From positions 18,031,318-18,095,317 of the forward strand of contig OX465583.1 in assembly GCA_950022655.1 (NCBI GenBank): a DNA stretch of 64,000 nt, read 5' to 3'. The notes beneath the pieces were generated by a model. That model worked only from the letters and a program-made list of their open reading frames with translations, ran no database searches and had not been told where the DNA came from. Both the position numbers and the translations under genes were made by a program. The stretch is from Alentia gelatinosa. Its lineage: Eukaryota; Annelida; Polychaeta; Phyllodocida; Polynoidae. Positions 23,147 to 33,200 of this stretch are shown piece by piece. Every line of letters starts with the position of its first letter. The first letter of the stretch is position 1.

Positions 23147-24436
23147 GGCCAGTTTGGCGGAGAGGGCTGAGGAGACCTCGAGGGACGAGGGGTCGAGATA
23201 AGCCTTGACGCCTGACTTTGTTTTCCAGGTGCCATGGCGCATTATCGACTGGAGGTCCACACCTGGAGTTTTGGCAGCATCCTGTGCGGCTCCCCGACGT
23301 AGGCTATGGATAGAAAACCGGCTCGAGGCTGGGACGCCAGCCTTTTCCAGGGCGAGCCGGATAAAAGCCGTCAGCTGGCGCGAGGCCAGCGGCGCTCCTG
23401 ACGGGGTCAGGAAGGCTGGAGCCCAGGGAGGGGCTAGGCTCAACTCCCTGTAGCGGCTCCAGGCCTGCACCGGGCAGAGGTCTGAGGTCGAGGGAGCCAC
23501 GAAGAGGGAGGTTGACTGCGCTGGGTCCCGGATAGTTTTGGAGGAGTTAATAACCACCCTCAGCCCCCCACCCTCCTGCTGGATGTCTCTGCGCAGGAGG
23601 GTATGAGGGCCAGGCCCGAGGGCGGAGGGGGATATCAGGTTGGAGCCTCGGAGCATGGAGGCGTATCCGATGAGAATGGCGGCTTTGAGGACCAAGCCGT
23701 GGGGCGCTACCTGGTCAGCCGTGCGCGCCAGGAGGGCCACGAGGTCCGCCGAGAGAGGGGGGGCCGGGGCCGGAAGATGAGGGGCCAGCCGGGCCGCGCC
23801 CTGGGGGACTTGCCTTGCCAGGAGGTGTTGAAACGCGGAGGGGTCGCCCCCATGCGAGACGATCCACGCCCTCGCGCCTGAGATGTAATTGAGGCGCGAG
23901 GTCGGGGCCGCCAGGGAGTTGGCCAGAAACTGACCGTAGAGTCCGGCCTCGCGGACCGACGGTTGTAGGGGGTCCACCGAGTACCAGGCCGCGAAGGTGA
24001 TATACGTCCTAGCCTGACGGGCCTTGTTTTCTTGCTTCGAGGCCGAGGTCGCCGCGTTGACCGAGGCCAGCATCTGGTCTTGAAGACGGGAGGTTCCTGT
24101 AACGATTACCACGGAAGAGAAAGGAAAGGTTTTGGCACATGAAGGGGTACTTGGGTCAATCCCAGTTCTCGGGCTAGGGCCGAGGCCCAGCTGTTGGCCG
24201 GAGGAGAGACCAGAGCCCTCGCGGCCGCCTGCGGTAGGCGGAGGTCTGGGCCCAAGGCCTGTCGAAGGTCGATGATACAGTCCTTTCCCGCCAGGGTGAG
24301 CCAGATCTCTCTGGCGAGTGCGGCCAACACCGGGTCTCTGGTCCTGCCCGTGGCGAGGGTATCCGTCCCATGTAGGAGGTCGAGGCCGATAATTATCCGG
24401 GCGCCCCGTGGGAGCCCGGGGGCGAAAGTAGCGCAT
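23138..24436 (-). CDS. Tyrosine recombinase of Ngaro/PAT-like element
   Basis: This integrates the circular DNA intermediate. The C-terminal half shows the active-site set: MLRGSNL (first Arg), HSLRR at residues 377-381 (HxxR), HGTW at 401-404, and the nucleophile Tyr in VKAYLD at 413. The frame is 432 codons from the upstream GTG, but the first ~110 codons overlap the RT/RNase H frame, so the true start is probably near 24130 or later. The stop codon falls inside repeat B1. It looks intact. Confidence 0.9.
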   Translation of the reverse strand: MRYFRPRAPTGRPDNYRPRPPTWDGYPRHGQDQRPGVGRTRQRDLAHPGGKGLYHRPSTGLGPRPPPTAGGREGSGLSSGQQLGLGPSPRTGIDPSTPSCAKTFPFSSVVIVTGTSRLQDQMLASVNAATSASKQENKARQARTYITFAAWYSVDPLQPSVREAGLYGQFLANSLAAPTSRLNYISGARAWIVSHGGDPSAFQHLLARQVPQGAARLAPHLPAPAPPLSADLVALLARTADQVAPHGLVLKAAILIGYASMLRGSNLISPSALGPGPHTLLRRDIQQEGGGLRVVINSSKTIRDPAQSTSLFVAPSTSDLCPVQAWSRYRELSLAPPWAPAFLTPSGAPLASRQLTAFIRLALEKAGVPASSRFSIHSLRRGAAQDAAKTPGVDLQSIMRHGTWKTKSGVKAYLDPSSLEVSSALSAKLAKF

Positions 24437-25376
24437 GCCACGTGGACAGCGCAGGCTTGAAAGTGAGCTGGGGAGGAGGCGAGGACCTTCATATCCGGAG
24501 TGGTTGGGTGTGATCCATACTCCGTGAGCGAGGCCACTGCCACGCCCCCTTTTGCTTGGACTACCCAGAGGTAAGCGTCCCGCCTGCAGGGTAGGACGAC
24601 CGCGAGGCCGTTATATTTCGCGGCGTAGGCGGCATACCATGCTAGATCTGCCTTGACTCCTTTTGAGAGGCCTATGAGGCTATTCGGCCTAACTTTCCGG
24701 AGAGCCGCCAGGAGGCTATTTGTGAATTTTCTATCTGGGAGCACGCAGCTGGATACGTGGACCAATTTCCCAATTAGAGACTGGAGGTGGGGCTTTGATA
24801 TGGCAGTCTTTAGAGACCATGTCAACACCAGAGTCTCTACTTCCTTCATTTTTTCTGGTGGGATAGTCACTTGTCCCGCCGCCGCATCTATTGTATATCC
24901 TATCCATTCTAGCACCTGAGTAGGGGGAGTGCATTTGTCCGGGGACAGAGCGAGGCCGAGCCTATCCGCGAGGGCCTTGAAGTCTCGGTAAGCTGCGTGA
25001 GCCTCGAGGTCCGAGGCGGCCACTCCTAGGAAATCGTCCAGATAGACCAGCGTCTTGTGACCCAGACTAGCCATGATATAGGTGACCGCCTGGGTGGTCC
25101 TCTGACATGCCACCGCTGACAGCCTCGCGCTGAAGGGAGGGCACAGATCCAGATAAACTCGGGCCCCATCCGTGATGGCATACAGCGGGTAACAGAGGGG
25201 GTCAGCCCGGAGCTGGCGGTAGGCCTGGGCCAGGTCGGCCTTCCAGATGTAGGCCTGGGTACCCAGCGGCTCCAGGAGTATAATGGCATCCCTGATGCCC
25301 GGGAGAGTGTAGACAAATTTTGCCCCTTCGAAGTTCCCTGGTAGGACGCCTGCATTGACTCCCGTGCCGGGGGGGG
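24106..25376 (-). pseudogene. RT/RNase H, C-terminal part, after a frameshift
   Basis: The frame carries the RT catalytic YLDDFLGVA and PPFSARLSAVACQ, then the thumb and an RNase H-like region (LDLLHGTDTLATG, LAREIWLTLAG), ending at 24106. It is open upstream to the G8 run at 25369-25376 (C8 on the coding strand), where the reading frame passes to the preceding frame. One base too many in this homopolymer explains the break; sequencing error is possible. Confidence 0.85.
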
Positions 25377-26395
25377 AAGGAGAGGTCGACGATTATCCGC
25401 CTGGAGGCATCCTTTTTCGGGCGGGTCATCATTGGAGAGATTTGAGTCCATGTAAAGGGTGAGGCCTCGAACGGGCCTAGCAGGGCCCGGTGGCCCACCT
25501 CCGTCCTGATATATTCCCGTACTGCCTCGGGGTAATGGTCCGCAGAGGCGTGGTTGGTGCAGGTCGGAGACGGTAGTGAGGTGCGGGAGTAGCCCGAGGG
25601 CCACCAGAACTCGAGGTAGTCCAGTAGGCGGCGGTCGTGGTATCCTCGGAGAGCATCCCTCCAGGCCGCGATGTTAAGACCTGAGGGAAGGGGGGTACGC
25701 GCTCCTGCATAGTTCGGCACACCTGATGCCAGCACGTGTTGGTATGCTTGAAGGTGGAGGCGGTGATTCTCCCAGCGGTGCGGCAGCGGTGCCGGCCAGA
25801 GATCGCGGATAACCGGGGCGAACTCCTCAGGAGAAATCCAGGTAGGTGGGTTCTCGTCCGCTATTGGCGCTGCCGCCGCCAGGGCACGACCGAGGGAGGT
25901 GTCCGTGGGGGCCCAATCCGCGGTGGTGAGAGGGTGTGTGGTTCCCGCGGTGCCGCCGTCTGACGGGGACTCGAGGCAGCGAGTTCCTGCGGTGGCGCCA
26001 TCTAGCGTAGACCGGCGGCTGCGAGGGCTAGCGCACGTGGTGCCGGGCGGGAGCGGTGCCACATAGCTCATATCATTGATCACACTATCACATACAGTAT
26101 CAAAGACAGGGTTCTGCTCCTGGAAAGGCAGAATACATTGAACCGGATACATTACCGCACTTGTCGGTGTTTTCGGGCCGAGGCCTGTTTCGAGCCCGGA
26201 GGCTTGGAGAGTTAGTCGGTGGTCGGTGCGAGCAGTCATGCTTGGAGAGTGTGAGCCTACGGCAGGCGAGTCGCTGTTGGCTCTGGCGGGTCCCGTGTTG
26301 AGAGGCCCGGGCCGGCCTAATGATGAAAAGGGGGCGGGGCGCCCTTCTTGGCTGGTGGTTGTTGTCCAGATAACTGCCTCTGTTTTATCCGACAT
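25202..26395 (-). pseudogene. RT, N-terminal part, before a frameshift
   Basis: It has a Pro/Thr/Ser-rich N-terminal extension, then the DIRS-group RT entry SPMMTRPKKDASRRIIVDLS; beyond the C8 run near 25370 the frame is out of register with the RT. It overlaps the end of the gag frame by 79 bases, so translation may involve frameshifting or reinitiation. Confidence 0.82.
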
Positions 26396-27423
26396 TCTTT
26401 TTCCGGGTGGGGGTGGTACGATGAGAGGTTACACAGACAGTAAGCACAAATATGTAGTTGTTTAATCCCGTTATCCATGTGCCCGGACTGCAGGGAGCAA
26501 GCTTTCTTGTTATAGGCGGTGCAGGGAGGGCCCCCCCTCAGGTCCTGCTTGTCTCCTTGCCTATCCGGCTTCTTGGTTTTCCCCGAGGCCTGATGGTCAA
26601 TTCGGCCTAGGGGGGAGCGAGACATTGAGATGCGCAGCATCTGGATGCGTGTGGTGTCTTCCCAGGCCTGAGTGAGGCGGCCCTCCGCGATGAGGCTTAG
26701 GACCTCCTCGGACCAGGCTCGGACCTGTGTGAACTCGTAATCCCTCGAGTCCTCCAGTACATCTCGGATATGCTGCATAGCGTGCGGGATCCAGGCTTGA
26801 GGGTACTCCGGGTCGTCTACGATTCTGAAGAGGCCCCAGAGATACTCGGCCCAGCTGAGTTCATTGAGTGCAGTTTTTGCTTTTGCGAGTCCCCGGAACA
26901 CATACTTGTGGGGAAAAAACTTTGAGTTTTTACCTGTTTTTCCCAAAACGTGAGAAGCCCCTTCGAGTATTTTCTGTACTTGGTCCGAGATCTCGTCGCT
27001 TCTTGAGGCCGCTTCTGCGATGGTAGAAGGAAGCGAAGCGGCCGTTGGAGGCGCGGGCCCCAGATATCCAGGGGCGCGGATTTGCGCGGGAGGAATGGCG
27101 GCCCGAGTTTCAGCTAGCTGGATTGTAGATGCTTTAGGTTGGATGTATGGGGCGAACCTGACATCTGCCCTCGCGGTATTCCCTCGGGCTCTCCTGAGCT
27201 TCGGCGAGAGTTCTTGAGCGACTCCTACCTCGGAGGCGTCGTCTAAGATAGTTTCTTCTGTTACACTAACGGGCTTTGCTATGGCGCGGATCATTTTCTC
27301 TATCTGGTGAAACCTCTGATCGAAATCCTCGAGTTTTCCGTCCATGGCGGATACTTTTTCCTCGAGGTCCACCGCCTTCTTGCTTCTGGTGATGGTTGGG
27401 GTTTTTTTCGAAGCTTTCGGCAT
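26317..27423 (-). CDS. Gag-like protein of Ngaro/PAT-like element
   Basis: The 368-codon frame starts at ATG 27423, 38 bases inside repeat A1. The N terminus is Lys-rich followed by a predicted coiled-coil-like heptad run (LEEKVSAMDGKLEDFDQRF). The C terminus has a Cys/His cluster (C..C....H....C.YC....H.H....C) reminiscent of the zinc-binding tail in DIRS-group gag proteins. Assignment rests mainly on position in front of the RT. Confidence 0.7.
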   Translation of the reverse strand: MPKASKKTPTITRSKKAVDLEEKVSAMDGKLEDFDQRFHQIEKMIRAIAKPVSVTEETILDDASEVGVAQELSPKLRRARGNTARADVRFAPYIQPKASTIQLAETRAAIPPAQIRAPGYLGPAPPTAASLPSTIAEAASRSDEISDQVQKILEGASHVLGKTGKNSKFFPHKYVFRGLAKAKTALNELSWAEYLWGLFRIVDDPEYPQAWIPHAMQHIRDVLEDSRDYEFTQVRAWSEEVLSLIAEGRLTQAWEDTTRIQMLRISMSRSPLGRIDHQASGKTKKPDRQGDKQDLRGGPPCTAYNKKACSLQSGHMDNGIKQLHICAYCLCNLSSYHPHPEKECRIKQRQLSGQQPPAKKGAPPPFHH

Positions 27424-27460
27424 CTTGATGTTACTTATTAACTACAGCCTATAGAGAGAC

Positions 27461-27597
27461 TAAAAAGTTCTTGTTGTTTCGAATCCGCGCGCCGCCCGTG
27501 TGAGATTGAAACGTGACGTCAGCGGTAAAGTGTCTCTCGAGGCCGTCAGGGGGCGTCTCGGATAATTACAGATCAATTTAACAATTATTCTCCAATT
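27461..27597 (-). repeat. Split repeat A1 (5' terminus)
   Basis: Direct copy of A2; it marks the 5' end of the element just upstream of the gag start. Confidence 0.93.
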
Positions 27598-27674
27598 GCA
27601 CAGGATGACACACCATTCACCAGCTCTGAACAGGGTGTCATGCTACCTAACTGGACAGTGGTATAAATCACCAG

Positions 27675-28797
27675 TTAGGGCTGTCCATAAATTATGTCAC
27701 ACTTAGGGGGGGAAGGGTATATTGAAAAGAGTGACACAGCCTAAAAATCGGGGGGGGGGGGTGTCCAGAGATGTGTGACAGAACATGCACTGTCTTATTC
27801 AAAGACTTTAGAGGCAACTTTCCAAGACTTAAGAGGCAACTTTGCCCATGCTAGAAAGGTGTTTCCTGTTTCTGATCAATGAGGACAGGTTTCTGCCAAG
27901 AAGGCAAGATGATTATTGCCACATTTTCACCTGATGATTTTGCCTGATTATGGCATCAAGCACCACACTTTTGGATAGATGATTATTAGATGGAATAGGA
28001 GATAACAATTTCAGGTCAATCATTTCTTTATAGATGCATCTTAGATCCTTAAGGATGTTGTCATAAAACTAGTAAAGCAATTGATGTTAACAAAGTTAGA
28101 ATGCAGTGACATCTCTCATCCATTATGCCCTAAGCCGGAAGTATCTGGATACATTTAATCAGTGGCAGACTGCATGTTCACATTCTCGATTCTTCAGTGG
28201 TCACCTCCCATGGAAAAGAAGACCTTTCTCTCAGTGATGATGATTTCTGCCATAAACACATTTGATGTTAATTCCCACCATAACCCTATTCAACTTTGTA
28301 CAGTGCCCATTTCATGGGCAGGTTGAAGTCATAAATGTGTTTCATCATTATGCATGGAGGAGGAAGATGTGTAGTACCACAGTGAGGAAGATGTTGATGC
28401 TGGTAGTAATTCACCACATCAGACTAGACCAGACTAGATTTATGCTTCATCAAAAGTTCAGCACAGCATATGATTGGTTGGTCTAAAATGATAATTACTA
28501 CAGTGAAGTATGGTGAAGTATCAATAGGTTTTCAGTGATCTAGGAGATCAGGAATTTTGTCTCAGGTAATGTCTCCCACTAAATTAATGGCCTTTCACAG
28601 TAGCTTTGTCAAAGATGTAAAATGTCATGTTCTGCTATCATAAGTAAGAAAGAAATGGTGGGGGGGGGGGGGGGGGTGTTTCAGAAAGTGTGACATAATA
28701 TTTTGGGGGTGGTAGGAAATGTGTGACAAAGTGTGACAGGGGGTGGGGGATGGGGGGTCCTAAAAAGGTGTGACATAATGTATGGACAACTCCTTAC
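27675..28797. mobile_element. hAT-like non-autonomous element, ~1.1 kb
   Basis: TAGGGCTGTCCATAAATTAT at the left and its diverged inverse (..GTATGGACAACTCCTTA) at the right, both followed inward by GTCACAC and G-rich tracts, including G17 at 28660-28676. No transposase frame is seen inside. Confidence 0.65.
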
Positions 28798-29281
28798 CAG
28801 CAGTGATCGGAAGTAGCCTCATTTCAAACAAAATGGCTGAAAAATTGTGTGGCCTCACATGGGAGTAAAATCACTGGGAATTTACCTTTACAATGGAATA
28901 ACAACACTCATAGATAATGGATTTACGGAGATTTATTAGTTCTTCAACTTAAAGAGCCACAATTTGCTTCAACTGTCTAAAGTTAAGGTAAGTTTGGTGA
29001 ACTTGGCAAAACCGGGACTTTTTACATAGGACAGCCATTCACCCCTAAATGAAGAGAATGAACAGATAAGGGGTTGATGCTTTACCTACCCTTCACCACG
29101 ATAAATCAAATTATCAAACAATTGTTACCATATGAAAACATTCATTGCCGTATTAGAAAACACCGCTATGGCACAGCGTGAATGCAATGCTGTGTTGAGT
29201 TTTTATGTCTGGTACCAAAATGTCCCGTGGTAACAGTCCCAATAATGATGTCAAAATAAATGTGGCCTATACTGGGTGTCC
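28798..29281. other. HYKK 3' flank
   Basis: AT-rich sequence containing the probable HYKK 3' UTR; nothing else is recognised. Confidence 0.5.
28932..28937 (-). promoter_or_regulatory. Possible HYKK polyadenylation signal (AATAAA)
   Basis: This is the first AATAAA on the minus strand after the HYKK stop, about 345 nt downstream. Only the hexamer supports it. Confidence 0.25.
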
Positions 29282-30214
29282 CTACATCCCTGCTGACGTG
29301 TAGGACGCTATGACGTCAGACCACGAGTCACGTAATATGTCACAAGGTATCTCCCAGAACTGTCGAAGACGCTGCCAGCTTGAGGTGTCACAACACAGTT
29401 TCCGGACATAGTCGTTGTCCGGGTCTTCCTGCAGAGTTCGCCGGCCCAGTAGCAAGACCTGCACGCGACGCGCAGCCACACATACACGGAGGGCGCGCAT
29501 CTCGTGCTCGGCGAGTTGTACGTGTTGTAAGTACCCAGCAAGCAGGTGACCAGCAACGGCCAACAGTGGCAGGTTCAGAGCACACGGATCTACCGCAAGT
29601 ATGAGACTGGCGATGGTGGTGGACACCTCGTGCACGTAGAGAGCATGCTGCATGTCGCCCAGGTCCAGAAGGCCAGTCACCATGAATTCTTTCTCCTCGT
29701 AATGTTGGACATCATTGTCAACATTGCATTTCTTATTAGTGTCACACTCTTTGTCCGTTTCACTCTCTTTAGTAGTGTCTTGCTCTTTGTCAGAATCACA
29801 TTCTATGTCATTATTGCATTCTTGATAAGTATCATGTTCAATTTCATTGTCACACTCTTTATCAATACCATGACCTTTTTTAGCAACACGTTTATCATCA
29901 ACATTATACTCTTTCACAGTATCACATCTTTCATCAGTGTCACAATCTTTGTTGACACTAAGTTCCTCATTAATGTCACATTTTTTGTCAGCATCATGAT
30001 CATCACTACCTGCATGCTTGCAGATCCCAGCATGCTCTTCATTAAAGTCACTCTCTTTGTCAGCGTCATACCCTTTATTGGTGTCACATTCTTGCCTTGT
30101 ATTACGTGCCTTGTAATAGGTCTGTTCTACATTGTCACTACCTGTCACCCATTGATCATGTTTCTTACGTTCTACCAGCAGATTGGGTGGGTGCAGGTCT
30201 CCATGAATCACACC
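29282..30214 (-). CDS. HYKK: HYKK exon 5 with catalytic loop and low-complexity insert
   Basis: The acceptor is CATTTTCCAG at 30215-30216 and the stop TAG at 29282-29284. It begins with the APH catalytic loop GVIHGDLHPPNLL. After about 15 further residues comes a run of roughly 150 residues built from degenerate six-residue units such as CDTDKE and CDINEE. The conserved fold then resumes at MVTGLLDLGD and continues to the C terminus. In the human enzyme the same loop is only about a dozen residues. The run is open and a multiple of three, which supports coding. An alternative is a retained intron, since a GTAAGA donor-like site sits at 30168, but no pyrimidine-tract acceptor is visible at the other side. 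Confidence 0.87.
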   Translation of the reverse strand, partial: GVIHGDLHPPNLLVERKKHDQWVTGSDNVEQTYYKARNTRQECDTNKGYDADKESDFNEEHAGICKHAGSDDHDADKKCDINEELSVNKDCDTDERCDTVKEYNVDDKRVAKKGHGIDKECDNEIEHDTYQECNNDIECDSDKEQDTTKESETDKECDTNKKCNVDNDVQHYEEKEFMVTGLLDLGDMQHALYVHEVSTTIASLILAVDPCALNLPLLAVAGHLLAGYLQHVQLAEHEMRALRVCVAARRVQVLLLGRRTLQEDPDNDYVRKLCCDTSSWQRLRQFWEIPCDILRDSWSDVIASYTSAGM

Positions 30215-33200
30215 TGGAAAATGAAGGAAAATAAGTATATAGAATAATCTGAACATCTTTTTACATATGACAAGATGAGGATTAACATTGTTTTTGGAAT
30301 GAGGCCATGGAACCAAGTTTCCATTTTATGCTAGGTTTACACCATCACCCTAACAGTCCTGACAGCCTCAACATGGTGTCGCAATATCTCAACGGCTATT
30401 TCCGTAGTTTGCCTTATGTCGTCAAGGTTGGGAATCGTAGACCTCTCGGGGAGTTGCCGGGGAAAGTTTCTGACTCAAAAATTCCACCACGACAGTCTCG
30501 GCAACCCCCCGGGGTTCATAACCACAGGGGTTCACCTCAAGTCAACGGAGCTTCCGCCACAGACCTCAACTTGCCTTAAGTCAAAGGGTTCTGTGATCGT
30601 AAGTCCATGGGCTTTGGTCAGGGACTGCTCACAGAGGCCATTGACTTAAGTCTGGTCCCTTTGGGAAGCCCGGCAACTTACGACATGTCAAGTTTGTTGC
30701 AGCCAATGTACACACCATGGGGTAATGAAGTGGGTTGACTTAAGGCGACTTTGGTTTGATGTTCACATTGACCTAAGGTCTGGTAGGTCGAGTTAAGACA
30801 GAGTGGGATTCGTTCCGGTCAACTTACATCTGCGTTATATAAGACGGGATGGCGGACACTTTGAGCAGTGGAAGAGCACACATATCACCAATCTCTACCT
30901 GGTCCACGAAAATGCCTCCAAAGAAGCAGAAGCACATAGAGGGTCCTCCTACTGATACTACTACTGCTGCTAAAATACATGATCCACCTGCTGATGCACC
31001 AGATGATCCAGATGTTCCACCAGATACACCTGAGACTGATGCTGCTCTGAAGATGAAAAAGAAGCAGTTATCGGGCATCTCCAGCAGCATCTTGCACTAC
31101 AGTCCAAACTGCTGCCTGGCTTCTGAGACGCCTCCCTCAAAGGCCAGCTGTGGTCGGAGAAGGTACGGTCCATGGGCCGCACACCACAAGAACTCAAAAC
31201 CTGATATGACAGTATGTGGACAAAGCTCGGCAAGATCTGTAAGCTTATGGCCAAGTCTGGCCAGGGTGTGGAAATGCTGATAGAGACTGAGAGGTGAATC
31301 TGGGCCAGATTCCAATTCCTGGTTTCATACATCACTGTGCTGAGAAGTCTCACTGTAGCGCCGTTCAGACAGTCCCCGTTGTACCCAGTTGTCCAGTGCC
31401 CGTGTTCCAGGCCTGCCGTCTTCTGTCACTTCGGATGTCAACCTTCTGACAGTCACGTTGCCACCAGTGACGCCACCTGCTGCGGGGGGCAGGGGCTGAT
31501 CCTGGCACACTCATGAATATGCTCCAGACATTCATGAAGGAAGTTGTGAAGCCTAATCCGGTAGTTCACGGTCCGAGTTCTGGCTTGAAGGTGTATATAG
31601 ACGATATATTGGGCAAACTACAAGAACACCACCGGTTTGAGGCGGAGCGGCATATCGTCAGTGTTCTTCAGGAATGTCAGGCGACCAACAACTGTGAGTT
31701 GGCAGCAGCGAGACTGGCAGTACCAGTCAATGATGTGGATCCACGACGACCGCAGCCATGGTTTGGTGGAGTGCAGCCGCAGTCTCAGCAGTCTACACAT
31801 CAGTGGCAGCCACTTCCATCACAGTGGCCTGCACACATTATGTCCCAGCCAGGTGTGTGGCACTCCCAAGACAGGTGTTGGGTGTAGCAGTAGTCCCCGT
31901 TATTCTCATCACTATTTAGATCTAGCAATGTCCCGAGCAATGTCACCACCCACTCAGCACTTGCAGCACCGTTGGGCATGCTTATTGTGTAAGTGATACA
32001 CATGTGATTATTATTGATTGACACTGATACTGATGGTACTCACTGATGCTGATAATACAATGTTTTCTGTTAATAAATTTCTAAACTGAATTTCACTCTG
32101 ATTGTTTTCCCTTATAGAAAGCATAGAAGTAAATGGAAAAATGAATGACTACTCAAACCTTCAACTCTGAAACAAATTATCTCCCAAGAAACAAATAAGT
32201 TAGTATTGCAATTAATTAACTTTTAATCAATTGGAATATATGAGATTCTAACTTGGAATTGAAAAACAATGAACTCAATATCTTACGGAGTATTATTATT
32301 AAATCTTATTACAAAAATAGCCAACAGGAGGCGAGGGGAGCGTAGTGGGAGTGCACTTTTACACATGTTCCACCAGGTCCACCAGATACTCCTGAAGCAC
32401 CCATTGAAGTGTTTGGAGACAGCTGCAGCACTACCCCAAGAACCTCCACATCCACTTCCCCGCCTAGAATCACAGATTATTACGGACTTCTCTGGACTTC
32501 TTTGGGAAGAAAAGGAGATCAAGTTCCTGCACCAGAATCCCATCTTGTATACCAAGCTGCTGACGGGGTTCAGGGATGAAGCGGCAAAGGTTAGGTTATG
32601 GGCAGAGCAGGTGATAAGGATGGGTCGGTCCCCACCGAGAAGCTTAAAGTTGTAAGGAGTAAGACAGTTCCCTGGTTCTACACTAACTTCTTTGAGGAAG
32701 AGGAAATCATGATCAAATTCCTGCACCAGATCAACGTTGATACCATGGTGAGGTGTTGAGGCTAGTTGAGGTGAAGGCGAGGTGAGGTGTTGCCTCGCAA
32801 ATGCACTGGGAGACACTGAGGAAGCCTCACAGAGGACACTTCTATACATTGAGGACACTGTCGAGAAACTGCCATGGAGCTGTCAGGATGCAAAGATGGG
32901 GGAAGGACCATGTTCAGCTCTAACTTACTTTAAGTTGCCTTAACTCGACCTATGCATCCTAAGTAATCCTAAGTGAACTGGTCCAGAATCTTGAATGACG
33001 TAAGTAACCATGGTGGCGTGCCGACCAGACCCAGACAAGACCATGTTGATATACGGCAGCCTTAACTCGAAGCAGTGCGCCCTAAGTCTACAGCCTATTT
33101 TAGGCCGAGTGGGCAAAAACCATGAAAATGTCATAAAAGTTCCACGTCGACTTACGATTGGCAAAAGTTTCAATGCCGGGACTGTTGGGGTGATGGTGTA

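Larger units (their letters stand above)
22736..27597 (-). mobile_element. Tyrosine-recombinase retroelement, Ngaro/PAT-like, split direct repeats
   Basis: Reading the minus strand, repeat A1 (27597-27461) is followed by gag, RT/RNase H and recombinase frames, then B1 (23146-23036), A2 (23039-22903) and B2 (22846-22736). A1/A2 and B1/B2 are near-identical direct copies, and B1 and A2 share AATT. This A1-B1-A2-B2 order with gag, RT and YR is the hallmark of Ngaro/PAT-type elements, which integrate through a tyrosine recombinase. No target duplication is seen, as expected. The coding part is clearly GC-richer than all neighbours. Confidence 0.9.

Noticed and set aside
29546..30247. 233-codon open frame on the plus strand
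   Set aside because: It is antisense to the low-complexity insert of HYKK exon 5 and has no domain of its own.
32283..32858. 191-codon minus-strand frame
   Set aside because: Antisense to MADF-like relics of the Harbinger-type element; no domain seen.
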